Position numbers and translations under genes: made by a program. Below are positions 1 to 8,394 of a stretch of 15,931 nt of DNA, one piece after another. The notes under the pieces are model-generated. The model did not search any database and was not told the DNA's origin. It saw nothing but the letters and a program-made list of their open reading frames with translations. The DNA comes from Paludibacteraceae bacterium (GTDB taxonomy: Bacteria > Bacteroidota > Bacteroidia > Bacteroidales > Paludibacteraceae). The stretch is taken from positions 1 to 15,931 of the forward strand of contig JAEDFN010000043.1 in NCBI GenBank assembly GCA_016292775.1. The letters are read 5' to 3'. Numbering within the stretch: position 1 is the stretch's first letter; every line of letters begins with the position of its first letter.

Positions 1-51
1 ACTATCAATCTCAATGTTGTTTCTGAAAATAACGAAGAGGTAAACGCATAA
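1..51 (+). CDS. C-terminal end of an unidentified protein (partial)
   Basis: Frame 1 is open from the window edge and ends with TAA at 49-51. It encodes the tail TINLNVVSENNEEVNA. A strong terminator follows 21 bases later, which supports this being the true end of a + strand gene. Too little is visible to name the family. It is convergent with tdk. Confidence 0.6.
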   Translation, partial: TINLNVVSENNEEVNA

Positions 52-72
52 TCAAGTAGTTAGACAACAAAT

Positions 73-112
73 AAAAAAAACGTCAGCAAAATTTTATTGC
101 TGACGTTTTTTT
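73..112. terminator. Bidirectional rho-independent terminator
   Basis: A perfect 9-bp stem (CGTCAGCAA at 81-89, TTGCTGACG at 97-105) has a 7-base loop. It is preceded by eight A (73-80) and followed by seven T (106-112), so it can work in both directions. It lies between the convergent ends of the partial + strand gene (stop at 51) and tdk (stop at 222) and probably ends both transcripts. Confidence 0.9.
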
Positions 113-221
113 GTATCACGCATTATGATGGTAGAAACCGAATTTCTATTGTCTTCTCATAAAAATCAGGTAATAATCGCACAAACATCCACTATCATAA
201 AGCAACAATAATGAAAAACCA

Positions 222-818
222 CTACTCTTGATTAGCCTTATTTTGTTGTAATTCGTTATAGCAATGGCGACAGATAGGTTCATATTTATCTGTTTCCCCC
301 AGCAAAACCTGACCTTCAGTAGCTACAAGTCGATGCGAAATAAATGCAGGAGCACCACAGCGTACACAAACGGCATGCACCTTAATAACATCATCAGCAA
401 TAGCCATTAACGCGGGCATTGGTCCGAAAGGCACTCCTCTATAATCCATATCAAGTCCGGCAACAATAACTCTACATCCATTATCTGCCAAATATTTACA
501 TACATCTACTATTGCCATATCAAAAAATTGAGCTTCATCAATACCTACAACATCCACTTCGTCTGTCATAAGCATAATATTTTGAGACGACTCTACGGGT
601 GTAGATGGTATTGCATTATGGTCGTGACTGACAACTTCCGTTTCGGAGTAACGAGTATCGATGCATGGTTTAAAAATTTCAACTCTTTGTTTAGCAATTT
701 TGGCTCGTTTTAATCGACGTAATAACTCCTCCGTTTTACCTGAGAACATCGATCCACAAATAACCTCTATGCTACCCCTATGGTGTTTATGGCAATTATT
801 AGATTCAAAGAAGTACAT
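222..818 (-). CDS. tdk: Thymidine kinase, type II (TK1-like)
   Basis: ATP-dependent phosphorylation of thymidine to dTMP in the cytosolic pyrimidine salvage pathway. Numbered from the start used here (198 residues), it shows a Walker A P-loop GSMFSGKT at 22-29, the DEAQF motif at 94-98 carrying the catalytic Glu95, a lasso-like segment around 142-182, and a zinc site made by Cys151/Cys154 and Cys183/Cys186. These are the full hallmarks of the TK1/type II family, and the length is normal. The frame is open for 17 more codons upstream (to 869), but that extension is hydrophobic and unlike the family. The internal ATG at 818 gives an N-terminus (MYFFESNN, then RGSIEVICGSMF) like Bacteroidales homologues, so I chose it. 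It lies downstream of the AsmA-like gene on the same strand, with a possible own promoter at 908-915 and an inverted repeat in its leader. Confidence 0.95.
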   Translation of the reverse strand: MYFFESNNCHKHHRGSIEVICGSMFSGKTEELLRRLKRAKIAKQRVEIFKPCIDTRYSETEVVSHDHNAIPSTPVESSQNIMLMTDEVDVVGIDEAQFFDMAIVDVCKYLADNGCRVIVAGLDMDYRGVPFGPMPALMAIADDVIKVHAVCVRCGAPAFISHRLVATEGQVLLGETDKYEPICRHCYNELQQNKANQE

Positions 819-850
819 AATAGAATATAATTTAGTAAATAGTAAAATAA

Positions 851-890
851 ATAAATGCATATAAAACAAATAGTTATTATATGCATTTAT
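851..890. repeat. 14-bp perfect inverted repeat in the tdk leader
   Basis: ATAAATGCATATAA at 851-864 is exactly repeated in inverted form at 877-890, with a 12-base spacer. It lies 33 bases upstream of the chosen tdk start and 49 bases downstream of the AsmA-like stop (minus strand). It could be a weak AT-only terminator or attenuating hairpin, or a binding site for a dimeric regulator. It has no GC core and no clean T-run, so a classical terminator is doubtful. Confidence 0.6.
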
Positions 891-907
891 TAAAAATTAT
901 CGTAGAA

Positions 908-915
908 CAAAGTTA
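908..915 (-). promoter_or_regulatory. Candidate -7 element for tdk
   Basis: On the minus strand this reads TAACTTTG, an exact match to the Bacteroides -7 consensus TAnnTTTG. No convincing -33 TTTG is seen at 19-21 bases upstream; only a T-rich run is present. It would start a transcript near position 900 that carries the inverted repeat at 851-890 in its leader. Confidence 0.4.
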
Positions 916-938
916 GTAAAAAAAGCGGAAAATCACCA

Positions 939-3900
939 CTATTTTACATTTTCTTTTAAAGCATCGGAAATAAGTTTTTTCAGAGATAATATTCGTTCGT
1001 CGGTAGGTTTACGTTTTTCCGGTTTGTACAAGGCCTTATATTGGCAAGGCACCAATTTAAATTTCATATCATCAAAATTACCTTTAACATCCAATCCGAG
1101 TCGCACCGGCAACGGACAATCGGTAAGGGAAATATGGTAATTAAAGTTATTGTCTAGGGTATGACGTCCGGATAAAACAGCTTGCCATTTATCCATAGAG
1201 ATAAGGAACGGATAAATATCTATTTCATTTCTAAACACCGTCATCTCAACAGAAAGAGAGTCGACAAGGTTTTTGGTTTTCTTACTAAACATTAGGTATT
1301 TAGCTATAGTAGAGAAAGTCTCGCTATCAAGGAGTACCAAGTCTTTACCCTCTAGGGCGGCTGCAGCTCTCAAAGTAGACATTTTCGGTTCGTACAAGGA
1401 ATTCAAATAAGTTTCAGCAGCGATATGAAATTCAGCTTTGCCCTCAAAAGATTTCAGCATAGGAACTATGGTATCGACAGCGGGTATAAGGTTTATCAAC
1501 TCTTTGATATCTATTTTAAGCAGATGAAAATCTAAGCCACAAAAGAGGTGATTACGGCGGTCGGATCGATAAAGGCCGGTAAGTTGCATTTCGGCGGCAT
1601 CGCTTGTGAAGCCCATTTGTTCAACAATAGCAACACCATCACGTATAGTAAGTTTACCATTAACATCGTGTATATACTTACTATTAAAGATAGCGTTTTT
1701 TATTGAAGTATTTAAGGCGACACTCACGCCTTTAGGCACCATAAACGGGTCTCCTTCGGCAGTTTTTACATCTACAGTATCGGGTAACTGAGCGGTATCC
1801 GTTTGTGTTTGTGCGGTGTCTGACGAGCCGAAACCATTTACAAGGGCCATCAATTGGTCGACATTAGTAATATCAGAGACGAAATCCAGTTTTGCGCGAA
1901 GCAAACCTTGGTCGTCCATAAAATTCTTAAGGTTTGTAATATTACCGGAAAGATTAAAATCCGAATCATCGATTACAATACGCGACTTCTCGATATCGAA
2001 ATTATTCGGTCGGAAACGGAATTTTATTTCCGGCACTTTTACTACCGAGGCAAGCTCCGAATAGTTGATATTACCTTGATTAAAATCTACAAAAGCTTCC
2101 GGATTCCATTGGGCAAGAATATTTGTCTCTTTATCGTCATAATCTGCAGATGCATTAATAATAATCTTCTTTGTATCAACTGCAAGGAGGCGACCGAGAT
2201 TCATATCAAGAGAAGAACTATTATAATGAAGTTTGATTGCCGGGTTTGACTTATTTTTTGCAGAAGGCATTATTACAATATCGCCAACAGGATTTACGAC
2301 ATCGAAAGAGATAGTATCCATTGCGCCATGTAATCTATCAAAATCGAATTTGCATATTGCTGAGATAAATTTTGTAGTATCTAAAAATTCTCCTAGACCA
2401 ATATTGATTATAGGTTTATTCACCTTTGCATTAAGCATCATATTGTCAGCTACCAAATGTAAATCAGTGGCCTTTAATTCGGCTTGAGCCAACTCCTTAA
2501 AGAGAGTGTTTTGTTTTTTACTTTTACTTGGTAATATAATTTCAATAACACCTTTTGTATCCTTAACCTTAATGCTGTCATTATAAACTACATCCAAATC
2601 AGCATACTGTATATTAGCAAGGGCATTAATCTTTTCGAGTTTTAAATCAATAGCATCTTGCAGGGCAAATTTTGCTTTCACGTCAGCCTTAATATCAGCA
2701 TTCATATCGACAGGTAAATCGGAAGGCAAAACCGGTGAGAGGTCTGACAAAGCGAGTGAAGAATTTAACTTCAAGTCACAAAGCATCTTTCCCATTACAT
2801 CATCAATATTTCCTGAAGCGGAAATAGAGATATTATCCGCCAATAGAGAGAGATAATTAATTAACACGGAAGAAACTGCAGAATCATTTAAATTAACATC
2901 TGCACTTATTGCGGTATTAATATCAGATAAAGTATAAGGAATATCAGGATATTTAACATTGCCATCTTTAAGGATAATATTTGCAGTTATAAGAGGGAAA
3001 GAATTATCGGAATAGACCCCCTTTGCAGTGCCGGAGAGATTTATTGTACCTGAAGCAAGCAAATCTTTAACATAATCGCTATAGCAATCCGGCACTAAGG
3101 CAATCAAATCGTCTAACTTCCATTTATTGGTTTTAAAATTCACATCCATATTTACATTGCCCTTATCATCAGGCAATTGCATCATTCCATCCAAATCAAC
3201 GACAAAATCATTTACTTTTAAAGATGCATTTTTTAAATTCAGCATCAGCAAGTCGAAATTCATTTCGAGTGGAGCTTCAATAGCAAGAGCTATATCCTTT
3301 GCTAACACATCATTATTCAAAGCGAAAGTATTGTTTGGAAGTAGTAAATTTAAATTTCCAATAAAATGATTATCTTTCAAATCGCCATCAACAACGAATT
3401 TACAGGTATTTAAAAGGGCATAAATAGCTGTAGAGTCGGAATAATTTGCGACAGCTTTATCGAAATCTATTTTAGCGGAAATATTTCCATCAGCCTTATT
3501 CAATTGTGCTTTGACAGAGGCATTCAGATTTTCAAGAGATAGATTAATACCGCTACTATTATCTACGTAAACTGCCGATACATTATCAATTACAAGAGTC
3601 TGCACATCGAGTAAATCAAACATATCCGTCAATGATGTAGAGTCGGAAGTATCTTCTTCCGTATTATCTGATGCTATAGAAAAGACATGATAATTTGCAT
3701 TTCCAAGAGAATCGACAAAGATATTGGCCTTAGAATCGGAAAGAGTAATTTTATTTATAATAACATTATCCTTAAACAAAAACTCTCTCACATTTACAGA
3801 AGCATACAAGTCTCTAACACTTAATAGAGTATCATTATCAAGAGATATAGAATCGTTGATAAGAATCAAATTAGAGACGTGGATAGAGAAATCGGGGAAA

Positions 3901-4091
3901 GAGGAGAAGAAAGTAAGATCCACCGTATCCAATTCAAAATCGCATGTAATATAATCCTCAGCAATTTCTCGAACAATAGGAGTTAATTTAGACGAAGTAA
4001 AGATTACATTACAAACGATAATTGCTACGATTATCACCACTGCAAGCAATGATGAAAAACAGATAGCAAATACCTTAAAAAACTTTTTCAT
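939..4091 (-). CDS. AsmA-like inner-membrane-anchored envelope protein
   Basis: A 1050-residue protein with one N-terminal membrane segment (about residues 7-31, after MKKFFK) and a very long remainder expected in the periplasm. The rest is made of alternating short beta strands rich in Asp, Asn, Ser and aliphatic residues, with recurrent 'L.N...I..D' patterns. This is the look of the AsmA/TamB/YhdP superfamily, whose members form long hydrophobic grooves and are linked to phospholipid transport and outer-membrane homeostasis. The region soon after the membrane helix (LTPIVREIAEDY, then FFSSFPDFSIHVSNL) matches the AsmA N-terminal pattern, and the C-terminal part (VRLGLDVKGNFDDMKF) matches the AsmA C-terminal domain. 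The lipid cargo cannot be told from sequence. The start ATG at 4091 gives a good anchor. The upstream lipoprotein gene ends 12 bases before it, so the two are probably cotranscribed. Confidence 0.8.
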   Translation of the reverse strand: MKKFFKVFAICFSSLLAVVIIVAIIVCNVIFTSSKLTPIVREIAEDYITCDFELDTVDLTFFSSFPDFSIHVSNLILINDSISLDNDTLLSVRDLYASVNVREFLFKDNVIINKITLSDSKANIFVDSLGNANYHVFSIASDNTEEDTSDSTSLTDMFDLLDVQTLVIDNVSAVYVDNSSGINLSLENLNASVKAQLNKADGNISAKIDFDKAVANYSDSTAIYALLNTCKFVVDGDLKDNHFIGNLNLLLPNNTFALNNDVLAKDIALAIEAPLEMNFDLLMLNLKNASLKVNDFVVDLDGMMQLPDDKGNVNMDVNFKTNKWKLDDLIALVPDCYSDYVKDLLASGTINLSGTAKGVYSDNSFPLITANIILKDGNVKYPDIPYTLSDINTAISADVNLNDSAVSSVLINYLSLLADNISISASGNIDDVMGKMLCDLKLNSSLALSDLSPVLPSDLPVDMNADIKADVKAKFALQDAIDLKLEKINALANIQYADLDVVYNDSIKVKDTKGVIEIILPSKSKKQNTLFKELAQAELKATDLHLVADNMMLNAKVNKPIINIGLGEFLDTTKFISAICKFDFDRLHGAMDTISFDVVNPVGDIVIMPSAKNKSNPAIKLHYNSSSLDMNLGRLLAVDTKKIIINASADYDDKETNILAQWNPEAFVDFNQGNINYSELASVVKVPEIKFRFRPNNFDIEKSRIVIDDSDFNLSGNITNLKNFMDDQGLLRAKLDFVSDITNVDQLMALVNGFGSSDTAQTQTDTAQLPDTVDVKTAEGDPFMVPKGVSVALNTSIKNAIFNSKYIHDVNGKLTIRDGVAIVEQMGFTSDAAEMQLTGLYRSDRRNHLFCGLDFHLLKIDIKELINLIPAVDTIVPMLKSFEGKAEFHIAAETYLNSLYEPKMSTLRAAAALEGKDLVLLDSETFSTIAKYLMFSKKTKNLVDSLSVEMTVFRNEIDIYPFLISMDKWQAVLSGRHTLDNNFNYHISLTDCPLPVRLGLDVKGNFDDMKFKLVPCQYKALYKPEKRKPTDERILSLKKLISDALKENVK

Positions 4092-4103
4092 AACAAATAG
4101 GTA

Positions 4104-4472
4104 TTATTCAACACGAATAAAATAATGTTTTACGCCATAGTCATCTTCATAAACTAAAGATGTATTGGTTAGTTGTGTAATATTGTAAACTTTAGGGATT
4201 CTACCACCCATTTCCATTAGGTGAATTTGTGTAAGGATATTATTATCAGAGATAGACCATTCAAACTGTTGGCGTTCGTCTTCGGTAACATCGTCGGCTT
4301 CATCCCAAGTATAACCACTACCGCCCTGTTCATAAACTTCATATAAAGAACCACTCTTCCAACGGCCTATAATTAAATCTTCATCGATAATAATAGTGTC
4401 GCCTCCACAATTTGACAATAGAATTGCAGTAAAAATTAAAATTGGTAAAGTAATAAATAATCTTTTTTTCAT
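4104..4472 (-). CDS. Small lipoprotein, possibly lipocalin-like
   Basis: About 122 residues. The chosen start (ATG at 4472) gives a standard signal peptide, MKKRLFITLPILIF, followed by a Cys at about residue 22 in LLSNCGGD. The residue before the Cys is Asn rather than Ala, Gly or Ser, so the lipobox is atypical. The mature part starts with GGD and an acidic stretch, followed by LIIGRWKSGSLYEVYEQ, which resembles the opening of lipocalin-like domains of Bacteroidetes lipoproteins (GxW motif). Later strands such as NILTQIHLMEMGG and TSLVYEDDYG fit the same beta-barrel pattern. The frame is open to an ATG at 4505, but that start would place charged and polar residues before the signal peptide. 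It sits between the T9SS-tailed gene and the AsmA-like gene, all in one direction. Function unknown; the lipocalin assignment is tentative. Confidence 0.7.
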   Translation of the reverse strand: MKKRLFITLPILIFTAILLSNCGGDTIIIDEDLIIGRWKSGSLYEVYEQGGSGYTWDEADDVTEDERQQFEWSISDNNILTQIHLMEMGGRIPKVYNITQLTNTSLVYEDDYGVKHYFIRVE

Positions 4473-4487
4473 AATTATAAAATAACA

Positions 4488-4526
4488 AAGGCATATTTTG
4501 ACCACGTAAAAATCAAAATAGGCCTT
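4488..4526. repeat. Imperfect inverted repeat between two minus-strand genes
   Basis: AAGGCATATTTT at 4488-4499 pairs with AAAATAGGCCTT at 4515-4526 with one mismatch in 12 positions. It lies between the stop of the T9SS-tailed gene (4542) and the start of the lipoprotein gene (4472). On the minus strand it is followed by a T-rich but interrupted stretch, so it may be a weak terminator or an RNA-processing or stability hairpin within the operon. Confidence 0.4.
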
Positions 4527-4541
4527 ATATTAATAAATAAA

Positions 4542-5276
4542 TTATTTTACGATAAATTTGGCTGCTCCGGCAGCTGTACGGATTATATAAATACCCTTAT
4601 TAAGGTCTGAAATATTGATTTTATTATAAGAAGAGTAACCTTTTTTCATTCTTGCACCCGTAATTGAAAAAATCTCATAATATTCGTTATCCGGAATATT
4701 GGTATATAAGATATCTTCGGTAACAGAAACAGACAAAGAGTAATTCAAAGCAGAATTATTATTATCAGCTTCAACGGAACTTATTTTTAGAGATTGCACA
4801 GCCACATTGTTCGACACGCCATTAAAGCGAGGCAAAGGGTTGGAAACGATTTTGATAAATGCTACATCCTCTTTTCCTGATAATTTAACGGTATAATGGC
4901 CCGGTGCTTTAATAGAGGAGGAATAGACAATTTTGGTATCCAACACTGCGCTATCGGAATTAAGGGCATAAATAATGAAAAGAGTGTCTGCTTTAGAAGT
5001 TTTTTTATTAAAGAAAAAAGAAGAAATATATAAATCTACAGACACGGAATTAGAAGCCTCGAGCTCCGGAGATAGGATAATGTTTTTATCAGAGCCAAGG
5101 AGTAAAGCCCCGGATTGATGCCACAAATTTTGAACGGAAGATTTATTATTAGAAACAATCCTCCAATTAGCGGGAACTTCACCATTGAAGTCCGCTACCG
5201 TCAACACTTGCTGTTGAGAATTAAGTGTTGTAAATACTGAAATCAGTACGGATAAAGCAAGTATTAGTTTTTTCAT
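4542..5276 (-). CDS. Small secreted protein with a T9SS type A C-terminal sorting domain
   Basis: About 244 residues from the ATG at 5276, which gives a clean Sec signal peptide (MKKLILALSVLISVFTTLNSQ). An upstream in-frame ATG at 5315 would bury it behind 13 polar residues. The middle (from VADFNGEVPANW to about residue 170) is a beta-rich segment ending in NNVAVQSLKISSVE, resembling jelly-roll or MAM-like adhesive domains. The last 60-70 residues show the Por/T9SS sorting pattern: YEIFSITGARMKKG, then NISDLNKGIYIIR, then KFIVK at the very end. In the known family this tail directs export through the type IX system and is removed, with attachment to the cell surface. The protein is small for such cargo and has no visible enzyme motif. 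It is probably first in an operon with the lipoprotein and the AsmA-like gene. Confidence 0.8.
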   Translation of the reverse strand: MKKLILALSVLISVFTTLNSQQQVLTVADFNGEVPANWRIVSNNKSSVQNLWHQSGALLLGSDKNIILSPELEASNSVSVDLYISSFFFNKKTSKADTLFIIYALNSDSAVLDTKIVYSSSIKAPGHYTVKLSGKEDVAFIKIVSNPLPRFNGVSNNVAVQSLKISSVEADNNNSALNYSLSVSVTEDILYTNIPDNEYYEIFSITGARMKKGYSSYNKINISDLNKGIYIIRTAAGAAKFIVK

Positions 5277-5392
5277 ATTCGATAGGTTTCTTTTAGAGAA
5301 CAAATTACATATCAAGTTGATTTACAATACATTATAAATCGATAATCAACTATTACTTCAAAGTGTAAAATTAGCATTTATTTTTTATACTA

Positions 5393-5400
5393 CAAAGATT
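5393..5400 (-). promoter_or_regulatory. Weak candidate -7 element for the T9SS-tailed gene
   Basis: The minus strand reads AATCTTTG, one base off TAnnTTTG. A second possible element, TACACTTTG, lies at 5359-5367. Neither has a good -33 box at the right distance. The transcript must begin somewhere here, because the upstream gene ends in a strong terminator at 5445-5470. Confidence 0.25.
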
Positions 5401-5430
5401 TGACTATAATTATTTTTAATAGTTTAAATA

Positions 5431-5470
5431 AAAGCAATAAAAAAGGAGTGAAAGCTACTGCTTTCACTCC
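5431..5470 (-). terminator. Rho-independent terminator of the two-domain lipoprotein gene
   Basis: A perfect 11-bp stem (GGAGTGAAAGC at 5445-5455, GCTTTCACTCC at 5460-5470) has a 4-base loop. On the minus strand it is followed by TTTTTTATTGCTTT. It lies 21 bases past the stop of the gene at 5492-6586. Confidence 0.9.
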
Positions 5471-5491
5471 CAAACTATAATTAATTTATAA

Positions 5492-6586
5492 TTATTTCAA
5501 GCAAGTAGGACGTTGAATCAAAGAATTTTTAACGTTAGCTTTTTTAGCGATAGGTTTGATATTACGTGGAGCTTTAGCCATTTCAGGAGCAGCCTCTGCA
5601 GCAGTATAAGAACCTTGGAGAGTTGAACCGAAATGAGAAGTAAAGTTACAAGTAAAGTTAGCACCTGTTACAGTCATGCTACCGCCAGTGATGAACCAAA
5701 CATCTTGGATATAACCGTCTTCAGTAGTAGTACCCCAGAAAGAATAGTAGATATTACCATCAGCAGCACCCGGAGAAGCTTGAACTGTACCATTTTCTTG
5801 TGAATCGGAAACGGTATAAGAACCAGTAGCATCTTCTGTATTTTCACTATAGAAAGTAGCACCTAACTTATAGTTATCTTTTTCTGCTGAAAGTACCCAG
5901 CAACCATAGTCAGCTTCATAGCTCATATCGCAAGAAGTGAAAGCGAAGTTGTGTTGAACAGCTTCTGTGCTTTCATATTCATATGGATCTTCTGGTACAG
6001 GCCATTCATGATCACCAACATTCATTGCGCCTTCGAAAGCAAAAGTTTCTGAAGTACCATTATCAAATTTAGCTTTCAAAGTAAGTTTAGCAACATTACC
6101 TTCGTAAGCAACAGTTAAATCACCACCTATTACATAAAGAGTAGTAGTATCAGTAGCAGTAATGTTCCATGCATAAGTACCCATATCAACCAAATATACA
6201 CCAGGATAACCATAATCAGCTAACATATCATATTGATAACCTGCGAGTACCATATCTTGAGTAGGAACTTCTGTACCTTGATAATCAACAACAGGATAAG
6301 TACCTGCAGGGATTTGGTTAGATGTAGCGGTAGGAGCAATAACTTGTAAGAAGATACATTTTCCTTCGCCGGAGAATTGGCCTTGATCATTTGCATCGAG
6401 AGTATTGGTCATAAAAATGTAAGAATACTCGCCCCAAGGGTGATCATTGTCCTCATTATAAGAATAGAACATACCATCCCAATAATTCATTGCAGTAGAT
6501 TCTTCTACTGGTGGTTGTGGAGGACAAGCAGTAAACAATACGGAAATGCTAAGCAAAGTAGCAAAAAATAACGTTAGTTTTTTCAT
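5492..6586 (-). CDS. Surface or periplasmic lipoprotein with two related beta-rich halves
   Basis: 364 residues. The signal peptide MKKLTLFFATLLSISVLFTAC ends in a good lipobox (FTAC, lipidated Cys21), followed by a Pro-rich linker PPQPPVEES. The mature protein appears to contain two related beta domains. Each has a segment of the type 'xAGTYPV' or 'TGSYTVSD' and, later, a Gly-Gly turn in 'YVIGGDLTV' (about residue 154) and 'FITGGSMTV' (about residue 301), followed by alternating strands ending near 'FEGAM' or 'LQGSYTA'. The last 30 residues form a basic, Ala/Lys/Pro-rich tail (APRNIKPIAKKANVK). Codon choice is more biased towards preferred codons than in its neighbours, which hints at high expression. 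I do not recognise the function; similar lipoproteins in Bacteroidales are annotated as hypothetical. It is monocistronic, with its own promoter and terminator. Confidence 0.8.
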   Translation of the reverse strand: MKKLTLFFATLLSISVLFTACPPQPPVEESTAMNYWDGMFYSYNEDNDHPWGEYSYIFMTNTLDANDQGQFSGEGKCIFLQVIAPTATSNQIPAGTYPVVDYQGTEVPTQDMVLAGYQYDMLADYGYPGVYLVDMGTYAWNITATDTTTLYVIGGDLTVAYEGNVAKLTLKAKFDNGTSETFAFEGAMNVGDHEWPVPEDPYEYESTEAVQHNFAFTSCDMSYEADYGCWVLSAEKDNYKLGATFYSENTEDATGSYTVSDSQENGTVQASPGAADGNIYYSFWGTTTEDGYIQDVWFITGGSMTVTGANFTCNFTSHFGSTLQGSYTAAEAAPEMAKAPRNIKPIAKKANVKNSLIQRPTCLK

Positions 6587-6663
6587 TGTTAAATTGATTT
6601 ATTAGTTAGTAATAAAATATAAATTTCAAAAAGTCAAACGTAGAAGTCATTTATTTGACGTTG

Positions 6664-6694
6664 CAAAGGTAATAATATAATTGAATTAGACCAA
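6664..6694 (-). promoter_or_regulatory. Bacteroides-type promoter for the two-domain lipoprotein gene
   Basis: On the minus strand there is an exact -7 element TACCTTTG (6664-6671) and a TTGG at 6691-6694 in the -33 position, separated by 19 bases. This matches the TTTG-N19-21-TAnnTTTG layout of primary sigma promoters in Bacteroidetes. It would give a leader of about 70 bases. Confidence 0.65.
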
Positions 6695-6850
6695 GAAAAA
6701 TAAAAGAAAAAATTAAAAAAAATAACCTAAATCAGAATTGAAGTAATAATTAAGTACAACACAAAAAGTTATGTAATGGAGAACTATATGTTAAAATAAA
6801 TTTTTGATAAAAAAACAAGGAATATAAGGCAATAATTCAATATAAAATAG

Positions 6851-6858
6851 TATCTTTG
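6851..6858 (+). promoter_or_regulatory. Candidate nqr operon promoter (-7 element)
   Basis: TATCTTTG is an exact match to TAnnTTTG and lies about 140 bases upstream of the nqrA start. The -33 position (around 6827) reads AGGC and is not TTTG-like, so the promoter is either weak at -33 or helped by an activator. It is the best + strand candidate upstream of nqrA. Confidence 0.5.
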
Positions 6859-7001
6859 CAAACTGTGTGTCGTGTAATAAAGTGAACCATTTACATTAAA
6901 CATAAATAAGTAAATATCAATCATTTACAAACTTACATCACACATCTGACAAAAAACACAAGCATATAACAACACGCATATTATAACATATTTTCGATTA
7001 T

Positions 7002-8354
7002 ATGAATACGATTAAATTAAAAAAAGGCTTAGACATTCTGATATCAGGAGCCGCTGACAAGAAAAATGTCGGTGAAATTATTTCGCAAGAGATAGGCATA
7101 GTACCTGATTATTATGAAGGAATAGTGCCAAAAGTAGCAGTAAAAGAGGGAGACGAGGTACAAATCGGCTCACCGATTTTTTACGACAAATCGCATCCGG
7201 AATTAAAGATAGTATCTCCGGTATGTGGAAAAGTAAAAGAAGTAGCTCGTGGAGAGCGTCGTAAGTTGCTTTACATTTTAATTGAGCGCAACGGATCAAA
7301 AACCCAAGTAGAGATGCCTGCCATAGATTTTAATTCCGGCAGAGAGGCAATTCATGCAGCCATATTGGCATCCGGTTTTGGATCACTTATCCGCCAACGT
7401 CCATACGATGTAATAGCAAATCCTACCATGATGCCGAAATCCATCTTTGTATCAGCATTTGATACGGCACCTTTGGCACCTGATTACGGCTATACATTAC
7501 AAGGCAAAGAGAAAGAGCTTCAAGCGGGCTTAACAGCATTAAGCAAAATTGCCAAAGTATATTATAATGTATGTAAAGCCACTCCTACATCATTACAAAA
7601 CATGGAAAATGTAGAGGTAACAGCCTTTGAAGGAGCACACCCTGCAGGAAATGCCGGAGTACAAATCAACCATCTTGACCCGGTAAACAAAGGTGAGATA
7701 GTATGGACAATGAATGTTCAAGATGTAGTAATGATGGGTAATTACATTTTAACCGGCAAACTCGACATGAGAAAAACGATTGCCGTAGTTGGACCAAAAG
7801 TAAGCACCCCTTCTTACGTCACTACCATTACCGGTTCATATATCTCTGATATAGACGAAGGTAAATTAATAAAAGATGAAAATATACGCGTAATAAACGG
7901 TAACCCATTAACAGGAATTAAAGCGGAAGAGAAGAGTTTTCTTTCTCCTTTTGCCGGTCAAATCACCGTTATTGCAGAGGGCGACCATGCCGATGAATTA
8001 TTAGGCTGGGCTATGCCACGTTTCAATAAATTTTCCAACACAAACTTATTCTTCACAAAAATACAAAAGATGCTCTGCCCGAAAAAGCAATACGAGTTTG
8101 ACGCTCGCATATGCGGAGGCGAACGTGCATTTATTATGAGTGGAGAATACGACAGAGTATTCCCGATGGACATAATGCCGGAGCAACTTGTAAAAGCAAT
8201 GATTGCCAAAAACTTAGATAAGATGGAGCAACTCGGAGCATACGAAGTGGCACCGGAAGATTTTGCGTTATGTGAATTTGTATGTACATCAAAAATCGAG
8301 ACACAACGCATTGTACGTGAAGCACTCAACTACATGAGAAAAGAGTTGGAATAA
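7002..8354 (+). CDS. nqrA: Na+-translocating NADH:quinone reductase subunit A
   Basis: 450 residues, a normal length for NqrA. This soluble subunit sits on the cytoplasmic face of the complex and is implicated in quinone binding; it is distantly related to RnfC. The N-terminus MNTIKLKKGLDI is the standard NqrA opening. It is followed by a lipoyl/barrel-sandwich-like segment (VAVKEGDEVQIGSPIFYDK, about residues 45-63; KIVSPVCGKVKEV, about 69-81), then the SLBB-like and C-terminal regions (VVGPKVSTPSYVTTITG around 263-280). No Fe-S cysteine clusters are present, as expected for NqrA rather than RnfC. It is the first gene of the nqr operon, and 40 bases separate its stop from nqrB. Together with nqrB and nqrF it identifies the operon as Nqr and not Rnf. 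Confidence 0.97.
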   Translation: MNTIKLKKGLDILISGAADKKNVGEIISQEIGIVPDYYEGIVPKVAVKEGDEVQIGSPIFYDKSHPELKIVSPVCGKVKEVARGERRKLLYILIERNGSKTQVEMPAIDFNSGREAIHAAILASGFGSLIRQRPYDVIANPTMMPKSIFVSAFDTAPLAPDYGYTLQGKEKELQAGLTALSKIAKVYYNVCKATPTSLQNMENVEVTAFEGAHPAGNAGVQINHLDPVNKGEIVWTMNVQDVVMMGNYILTGKLDMRKTIAVVGPKVSTPSYVTTITGSYISDIDEGKLIKDENIRVINGNPLTGIKAEEKSFLSPFAGQITVIAEGDHADELLGWAMPRFNKFSNTNLFFTKIQKMLCPKKQYEFDARICGGERAFIMSGEYDRVFPMDIMPEQLVKAMIAKNLDKMEQLGAYEVAPEDFALCEFVCTSKIETQRIVREALNYMRKELE

Positions 8355-8394
8355 TTAAAACGAATAAATAATAATAAAACATATTACAAACGAT

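Larger units (their letters stand above)
6587..7001. other. Divergent intergenic control region (lipoprotein gene / nqr operon)
   Basis: This 415-base AT-rich stretch has no coding potential that I can support. It holds the minus-strand promoter at 6664-6694, the + strand -7 element at 6851-6858, and a long untranslated leader for nqrA (about 130 bases). I saw no riboswitch-like fold and no strong inverted repeat in it. Confidence 0.7.

Noticed and set aside
819..869. N-terminal 17-codon extension of thymidine kinase
   Set aside because: It is hydrophobic and unlike the family, and it would run into the inverted repeat at 851-890. The ATG at 818 gives the usual N-terminus.
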